Shown here: in pieces, positions 1 to 5,500 of the stretch
How the letters are laid out: each line of letters begins with the position of its first letter
Position numbering within the stretch: the stretch's first letter is position 1
NCBI GenBank assembly: GCA_964345695.1
Contig: CAYFSC010000136.1
Location: 1 to 8,197 of the forward strand
Direction: 5' to 3'
DNA: 8,197 bases
From: CAYFSC01 sp964345695
GTDB taxonomy: Bacteria > Bacteroidota > Rhodothermia > Rhodothermales > Salinibacteraceae
Made by a program: the position numbers and the translations under genes
Notes under the pieces: model-generated
Seen by the model: the letters and a program-made list of their open reading frames with translations, nothing else
What the model was told of the DNA's origin: nothing
The model's database searches: none

Positions 1-7
1 CGACCGC

Positions 8-193
8 ATGGACCGAACCACCGTCCGCGTTTACAAGCGCGGCGAGGAGCCGAGCGACGTGGACTACTGGCGCTCGCGACCGCTGGGCGAACGGTTACGT
101 GCCATCGAGCAGATCCGACGCGAACACCACGGCTGGACCGATGAATCTCAACCCCGACTTCAGAGAGTGTATCGCATTGTTGAACGCACATGA
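8..193 (+). CDS. Small hypothetical protein paired with a nucleotidyltransferase
   Basis: This is a 61-residue protein of unknown function. It has no signal peptide or membrane segment and is strongly charged. Visible features are an N-terminal VRVYKRGEEPSD stretch, a central DYWRSRPLGERLRAIEQIR segment likely to be helical, and a C-terminal RLQRVYRIVER tail. From memory of such loci, short proteins with a 'YWRS..P.ERL..IE.LR' core and an 'RLQRV.RVVE' tail commonly precede DUF6036-type nucleotidyltransferases, which supports a real gene despite its size. It overlaps the next gene by 53 bases in a different frame, so coupled translation is likely. The start is the first ATG visible; with only seven bases upstream, neither a ribosome binding site nor a promoter can be judged. 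A role as partner or antitoxin of the nucleotidyltransferase is inference only. Confidence 0.62.
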   Translation: MDRTTVRVYKRGEEPSDVDYWRSRPLGERLRAIEQIRREHHGWTDESQPRLQRVYRIVERT

Positions 194-605
194 CGTGCGG
201 TACCTCGTGGTCGGCGGCTACGCCGTGGGGATACACGGACGCCCGCGATACACGAAGGATCTGGACATCTGGATCGACCGCAGTCCGGAGAACGCGGAAC
301 GTGTGCTCGACGCGCTGGACGCGTTCGGATTCGGCGACATCGGACTGTCGGTCGACGACCTTACGGATCCGGATTCCATCGTCCAGCTGGGACGGGCTCC
401 CAACCGGATTGACCTCCTCACGCAGCTCTCGGGCGTGGAATTTGACGCGTGCTATCCCAACCGCGTCGTCGACCAGTCTGACGGTACGACGGTGCAGTAC
501 ATCGGCCTGGATGATCTCATGGCGAATAAGCGTGCGCTGGGTCGTCTTCGGGACCTCGGAGATGTGGAAGATCTCGGCGGCGACGTGCCGGACCCGGACG
601 CTTGA
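141..605 (+). CDS. DUF6036-like nucleotidyltransferase-fold protein
   Basis: This 154-residue soluble protein has the minimal nucleotidyltransferase fold seen in AbiEii/MNT/DUF6036-type proteins. The nucleotide-binding GG is at residues 25-26 within YLVVGGYAVGIHG, followed by RYTKDLDIWID with the metal-binding pair D40 and D42. The C-terminal part contains the family-typical IGLDDLMANKRALGRLRDLGD helix region, in two pieces around residues 120-140. Family members transfer a nucleoside monophosphate to a protein or RNA target; the substrate here is unknown. An earlier in-frame GTG at 99 would add 14 residues of low-quality sequence, so the ATG at 141 is preferred: it gives the typical 'MN.NPDF' opening directly before the fold. 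No clear Shine-Dalgarno precedes it, fitting coupling to the upstream gene it overlaps. No HEPN partner is present, so this is not a standard MNT/HEPN pair. The fold is confident, the biological role is not. Confidence 0.85.
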   Translation: MNLNPDFRECIALLNAHDVRYLVVGGYAVGIHGRPRYTKDLDIWIDRSPENAERVLDALDAFGFGDIGLSVDDLTDPDSIVQLGRAPNRIDLLTQLSGVEFDACYPNRVVDQSDGTTVQYIGLDDLMANKRALGRLRDLGDVEDLGGDVPDPDA

Positions 606-713
606 TTGGATCCGCCGTAACGACGCTGCGATTCCTGCCCGTCGCCCGAACCCAACGGTTGTCAGCGCCGGTATCGGCGATCCACGCGTTGCTTGTAGGA
701 TCGATCGTCCACC

Positions 714-2192
714 ATGGATCGCCCCGTTCAGGTCGTCTGGTTCAAGCGCGATTTGCGCGTCCGCGACCATCGTCCGCTCGCCGACGCCGCGCAGCGCGGC
801 CCGGTGCTGCCGCTGTACGTCGCCGAGCCGTCGGTCGTTGGGGCGCCCGACTTCGCGCCGCGGCACTGGACGCTGATCCGCGAGAGCCTGATCGAGCTCC
901 GTAAGCAACTGGCCGACCTGGGGCAGCCGCTCGTCGTCCGCGTCGGCGCCATGCCCGACGTGCTGGCTGCGCTCCACGATCGGGTCGGCGCCCTACGGCT
1001 CTGGGCGCACGAGGAAACCGGAAACGGCGTGACGTTCGACCGCGACACGCGCGTCCGCCGCTGGTGCCGCACACACGACGTGCCGTTTACGGAGCGTCCA
1101 CACATGGGCGTCGTCCGCCCGCTGCCGGACCGCGACGGGTGGGCGGACCGCTGGGAGGATCAGATGACGCAGCCGCTCACCGATCCGCCGGGCACACTCG
1201 CCCCTGTCGACGTCGATCCAGGACCGATTCCCACGCACGCCGCCCTCGACCTGGCCCCGTGCACCGCGGCGCTGCAGGAGGCCGGCTCATCGGCGGCGCA
1301 CACCGTGCTCGATCGGTTTCTCTTCCAGCGCGGGCGGACGTACCGCGGCGACATGTCGAGTCCGCTGACGGCCCAGCGCAGCTGTTCGCGCATCTCGATC
1401 CACCTGGCGTACGGCACCATCAGCATGCGCGAGGTGGTGCACGCCCTCCGCGAGCGGAAGCACGAGCTGGCAGCGATCGATCACGCGGATGCCGGGCAGT
1501 GGCGGCAGTCCCTGAGCATGTTCGACAGCCGCCTCCACTGGCACAGCCACTTCATGCAGAAACTGGAGGATGCGCCGCGCATCGAGCACGAGAGCTTCAT
1601 CCCCGCGTTTGACGATCTCCGTGCCGACGAATTCGACCCGGACCTGTTCGATGCCTGGAAACACGGGCAGACCGGCTTCCCGATGGTAGACGCCTGCATG
1701 CGCTGCCTCCGCACCACCGGCTGGCTCAACTTCCGGATGCGGGCGATGCTCTGCTCCTTCGCCGCGTACGACTGCTGGCTCGACTGGCGCCGCTTCGCGC
1801 CGTTCTACGCGCGCATGATGGCGGACTACGAGCCCGGCATCCACTATCCGCAGGTGCAGATGCAATCCGGCACTACCGGCATCAACGCGGTGCGCATCTA
1901 CAACCCCGTCAAACAGGGCAAGGACCACGACCCTGAGGGCACCTTCATCCAGCGCTGGGTGCCCGAACTGCGCGGCATCGACAACGCCGCGAGCATCCAC
2001 GAGCCGTGGACGATGTCGCCGATCGAAGCGCAGGCCGCCGGATGCGTCGTGGGCCGCGACTACCCCGAGCGCGTCGTGGATCACAATGCGGCCTACCACC
2101 ACGCCAACGACCGCATCTGGAATCTCCGCAAGCAGCCCGAGATTCAGGCGCAGAAGGAGGTGATTCTGGAGCGGCACGGCAGCCGGCGGTAG
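714..2192 (+). CDS. Cryptochrome/photolyase family flavoprotein, non-canonical active site
   Basis: Complete 492-residue member of the cryptochrome/photolyase family: FAD enzymes that repair UV-made pyrimidine dimers by light-driven electron transfer, or act as blue-light receptors. The N-terminal alpha/beta antenna domain (about residues 5-135) opens with VVWFKRDLRVRDH. The helical FAD domain (about 200-485) shows SCSRISIHLAYGTIS (223-237), SRLHWHSHF (272-280), TGFPMVDACMR (320-330), TGWLNFRMR (335-343), RIYNPVKQG (394-402) and DPEGTFIQRWVPEL (406-419). By eye against E. coli PhrB, whose numbering I recall from memory, W359 is kept as W358. The W306 and W382 equivalents are missing and E274 is replaced by R273, so this is a divergent subfamily. 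The start is fixed: an in-frame TAG at 696-698 leaves ATG 714 as the only standard start, with just a weak AGGA 13 bases upstream. I see no clear promoter in 606-713. The gene ends 27 bases before the assembly gap, and no terminator is visible there. Family certain; repair versus signalling undecided. Confidence 0.95.
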   Translation: MDRPVQVVWFKRDLRVRDHRPLADAAQRGPVLPLYVAEPSVVGAPDFAPRHWTLIRESLIELRKQLADLGQPLVVRVGAMPDVLAALHDRVGALRLWAHEETGNGVTFDRDTRVRRWCRTHDVPFTERPHMGVVRPLPDRDGWADRWEDQMTQPLTDPPGTLAPVDVDPGPIPTHAALDLAPCTAALQEAGSSAAHTVLDRFLFQRGRTYRGDMSSPLTAQRSCSRISIHLAYGTISMREVVHALRERKHELAAIDHADAGQWRQSLSMFDSRLHWHSHFMQKLEDAPRIEHESFIPAFDDLRADEFDPDLFDAWKHGQTGFPMVDACMRCLRTTGWLNFRMRAMLCSFAAYDCWLDWRRFAPFYARMMADYEPGIHYPQVQMQSGTTGINAVRIYNPVKQGKDHDPEGTFIQRWVPELRGIDNAASIHEPWTMSPIEAQAAGCVVGRDYPERVVDHNAAYHHANDRIWNLRKQPEIQAQKEVILERHGSRR

Positions 2193-2219
2193 GACCGACT
2201 CCGCAAGCGTCGTTGGGGG

Positions 2220-2319
2220 NNNNNNNNNNNNNNNNNNNNNNNNNNNNNNNNNNNNNNNNNNNNNNNNNNNNNNNNNNNNNNNNNNNNNNNNNNNNNNNNN
2301 NNNNNNNNNNNNNNNNNNN
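2220..2319. other. Assembly gap of exactly 100 Ns
   Basis: An uninterrupted run of 100 N characters. A round 100 is the usual placeholder for a scaffold gap of unknown length, so the sequence on either side may be much further apart than shown. Apparent reading frames crossing it are meaningless, and operon or spacing arguments between the photolyase-like gene and the macroglobulin gene are not valid. Confidence 0.97.
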
Positions 2320-2491
2320 TCACTCGGGCTCTGGGGGTCAGTGAGCGTACCCTCCAGCGTCGGAAGGAACAGGGACATCTCAGCGCCACGGAATCCGACT
2401 CATCGAGACCGGTGGAATCGCCTCCCGTCCATACGCCCTCTCGCCTACGCGCCCGCACGTGCCCCCCGAGATTGACCCGCGTCTCACCTGA
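2320..2491 (+). pseudogene. Remnant of Xre/MbcA/ParS-type antitoxin HTH
   Basis: Reading from 2322, the 26 codons to 2399 include LGVSERTLQRRKEQGHLS followed by ATESD. This matches my recollection of the helix-turn-helix core of Xre/MbcA/ParS antitoxins ('LG.S.RTL.RR...G.LS..ESDRL'), which neutralise RES-domain toxins and repress their own promoter. The next expected residues, RL plus a helix, are not in that frame. In the frame starting at 2393 one reads RLIETGGIASRPYAL, then a TGA at 2489-2491. A lost CCGA copy at the ESD/RL junction would explain the switch. The left end is cut by the gap and the usual C-terminal toxin-binding half is absent, so this is most likely a decayed fragment. The match is short and made by eye. 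No RES toxin gene is visible. Confidence 0.45.
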
Positions 2492-2500
2492 TTTTATGCG
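2472..2500 (+). promoter_or_regulatory. Possible promoter of the macroglobulin gene
   Basis: TTGACC at 2472-2477 is one base from the sigma-70 -35 consensus. It is followed after 17 bases by TATGCG at 2495-2500, a poor -10 with only its first three bases matching. It would give a 5' leader of roughly 55 bases before the ATG at 2562. The stretch 2491-2497 is a locally AT-rich patch in otherwise GC-rich sequence. A single candidate with a weak -10 could be chance. Confidence 0.25.
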
Positions 2501-2561
2501 TCGCGTGCGTACATTGGAGAGCAACGTTTCCTGTTCCTCCGCGCGCACATCGCGCCCTGCC

Positions 2562-5500
2562 ATGTCGTTTCTGTCTCCTGCCGCTCCCCTCTTGCGCTAC
2601 ACGACCGGCCTTCTCATTCTGCTCATCGGCCTCGCGGCGTGCAGCAGCGAACCCCGGGCGCCGGAGCAGGTCGGCGTCGAAACCGTGTCGCTCGACGCGC
2701 CCGCCGACGCCCGCAGCTATGTGCCCACGCTCGACGGCCCGCTCCGCATCCTGAGCGCCACGCCGAGCGGCACGATGCAGGCGATGCCAGAGCGCCAGCC
2801 GATCACCGTCACGTTCAGCCGGCCGATGGTGCCGCTGGGCGACGCCCCGACGCCGTCGCCTGACGTCCTCACGACCGATCCGCCGCTCGACGGCGCCCTC
2901 CGCTGGGAAGGGACGCAGACGCTCGTCTTCACGCCCGGCTCCACGCTGCCCCCGGCCACGCCGTACGCCGTCACGCTGCGTCCTACGCTCGGGAGCCAGC
3001 AGGGCGACTCGCTCGACGCCCCGTTCACGTGGACGTTCGAGACCCCGCGCCCACAGCTCGTCCGCTCCACCCCCGAGCGCGGCGCCCGGTTCGTCGCGCC
3101 GGAGCAGGACCTCGTGCTGCTCCTCAACCAGCGCGTACAGGCCGATGCGGCGCAGGACTTCCTCACGCTCCGCCGCGCGCCCGACGAGGGCACGCCGACG
3201 TCGGTGCCGTTCGATGTCCAGAACGACGGCGACAGCACGCTCGTCGTGTCGCCTGCCGAGCCGCTCGCGGTGGACACGCCGCATGAGCTCACCCTGCAGC
3301 AGGGACTGCCGAGCGCGCAGGGGCCGCTGGGCATGGCGGAAGCCACCGCCGTGCCGTTCCGCACGTACGGACCGCTCCGGCTCACGGAGGTCACCCAGCC
3401 GCGGCGCTACCAGACGCAGGAGCCATTCGATCCGGCGCGCGGGGTCACGCTCACCCTCAGCACGCCTGTTCAGTTTGCCGACCTGCGGCAGGCTGTTTCC
3501 TTCGACCCGTCCGTCGAGTGGCCTGCGGGCGTCGAGGCGCGCGACGACAACGTGAGCCCCTCCCACACGCTGCCGGTCACGCTCGCGCCCGAGACGCGCT
3601 ACACCGTCACAGTGCAAGGACTGACGGATCCATTCGGGCAGACGCTCGACCGTGCCGAGCAGTCCTTCCAGACGCGGGCGTTCGAGCCGTCGTTCTCGAT
3701 GAAACGCGGCCTGATGGTGCTCGAAGCCCGCCAGCAGCCTGTCGTCCCCGTGCGCGCCGTCAACGTCGACGCCGTGCAGGTGGGTCTGGAGCACCTGCCG
3801 CCGGATGCCATCGTGCCCGCGCTGCGCACCTACGACCCAGGCCACTACTACGGGCGCTCGGCGCCGGGACAGCCGGAACGCGAGCCGGTGTCGGCCGACC
3901 GAACGGTCGACCTCGGCCTGGAGCGCAATCGCCCGGGCGTGACCTCGCTGTCGCTCGATTCCGCCCTCGTGAACGGAACCGGCGTCGTGGGTCTTCGTGT
4001 GCGGCCTCCGGCTTCGGCCGACCAGGAGCGCGACGACCTCCGTGCCCTCGCACAGGTGACGCGGCTCGGCCTCACCGGCAAGTTCAGCCCGCATCAGAAC
4101 CTGATTGTCGTCACCGAGCTGGCCACGGGCGAGCCGGTGGAGGGCGCCTCCGTCACGATCCGCGACGCGTCGAACACGGTGCAGTGGAGCGGAACGACGG
4201 ACGACGCAGGCCGCGCGCAAACGCCGGGATGGGCCGACCTCGGTCTCGCGTCGCCGGACCGGTGGCGTGCGCCCGCCCAGTACGCCATCGTGGAGCACGA
4301 GGGCGACGTGGCCTTCACGAGCAGCCTCTTCAACGAAGGCCTGGAGCCGTACCGGTTCGACGTCAATTACGACTGGAACCCGCAGCCACGCACGCAGACG
4401 GGCTCCATCTTCACCGACCGTGGCCTCTACCAGACCGGCGAGACGGTCCACCTGAAGGGCATCCTCCGCACGAAGACGGATGCCGACTGGCAGTCCATCC
4501 GCGACAGCGTGCGCCTCGTGATCCACGACTCTCGCGACGAACTCGTGTTCGACGAGCGGGTCCAGCCCAGCGATCTCGGCACGTTCGACACTGCCTGGAC
4601 CGCACCTGACGACGCCGCGCAGGGCCCGTACACCGCCCGCGTTGGTCTGACGAACGACACGACGCTCACCGCCGAGCGCACGTGGCAGCGCGAGGGCATT
4701 GCCACCGGCACGTTCCGCGTCGACGCGTTCCGACGGGCCACCTTCTCCGTCGACGCCCGCACGGCGGCCGACAGCTACGTGGCAGGCGATTTCTTCGAGG
4801 GCACGATCTCGGCGCGCTACCTCTTCGGTGCACAGATGGCGGGGCAGCCCGTCCAGTACCAGCTGGAGCAGCGCTCCGGGTCGTACACGCCACCCGGCTA
4901 CGACGGCTACCGGTTCGGCACGGTGGACGGCCGCGTCTACGAGACGCTCGCCCGCGGCGACACGGTGCTCGACGAAAACAGCACGGCCCAGCTCCGCACG
5001 CAGCTTCCCGGCAACGCCGAGGGCACCGCCACGACGCTGAACTTCAGCGGGACGGTCACGAGCCCGTCGCGGCAGACCGTCTCCGCACGCACCTCCGTCC
5101 CGCTCCATCCGGGTCTCTTCTACGTCGGCCTGAAGCCGAGCACCACATTTCTCGACCTGAGCGAGACGAAGACGCTCCCCGTCGATGCCATGACGGTCGA
5201 CCCGAACGGGGCATCCGTCGGGGGGAAGTCGATGACGGTCGAGCTCGTGCGCGAGCAGTGGAACAGCGTGCGCGAGGTGGGAGCCGACGGACGTCTCCGC
5301 TGGCGCAGCGAACGGACGGAAACGGTCGTCGCGACGAAGGACATCACGACAGAGCGCGGCGCGGCGACGCGTCTGCAGATGCCGGTCGAGCAGGGCGGGC
5401 GGTACGTCGTGCGCGCCACCGCGACGGATGTACGCGGCAACACGATCCGCTCCGAAGCCTACCTGTACGCCTCCGGCCCGGGCTACGTGGCGTGGCAGCG

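Noticed and set aside
99..140. GTG start at 99 for the nucleotidyltransferase
   Set aside because: The extra 14 residues (Ser/Asp/Thr-rich) look like out-of-frame reading of the upstream gene, and the ATG at 141 begins the typical family N-terminus.
699..706. GATCGATC palindrome just before the photolyase-like start
   Set aside because: An 8-base perfect palindrome with non-pairing flanks is common in GC-rich DNA, and no second copy was noticed to suggest an operator.
606..713. Possible terminator or sigma-70 promoter in the spacer before the photolyase-like gene
   Set aside because: No GC hairpin with a T-run is present. TTGTCA at 659-664 and TAGGAT at 696-701 are about 31 bases apart, too far to form one promoter.
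190..876. 228-codon + strand frame overlapping the nucleotidyltransferase and photolyase-like genes
   Set aside because: Its translation is Arg/Ser/Thr-rich without domains and it straddles two well-supported genes in other frames.
1287..2378. Antisense open frame of 363 codons spanning the N run
   Set aside because: It crosses the assembly gap, so continuity is fictitious, and most of it is opposite the photolyase-like gene.
2510..2517. TACATTGG resembling a Bacteroidota TAnnTTTG -7 element
   Set aside because: It has one mismatch in the core and no convincing TTG element about 20 bases upstream, so chance is as good an explanation.
2496..2561. Upstream in-frame ATG at 2496 for the macroglobulin
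   Set aside because: It would add 22 charged and polar residues before the signal peptide, placing the lipobox Cys at position 49, which is unusually deep; the ATG at 2562 gives a standard 26-residue lipoprotein signal.
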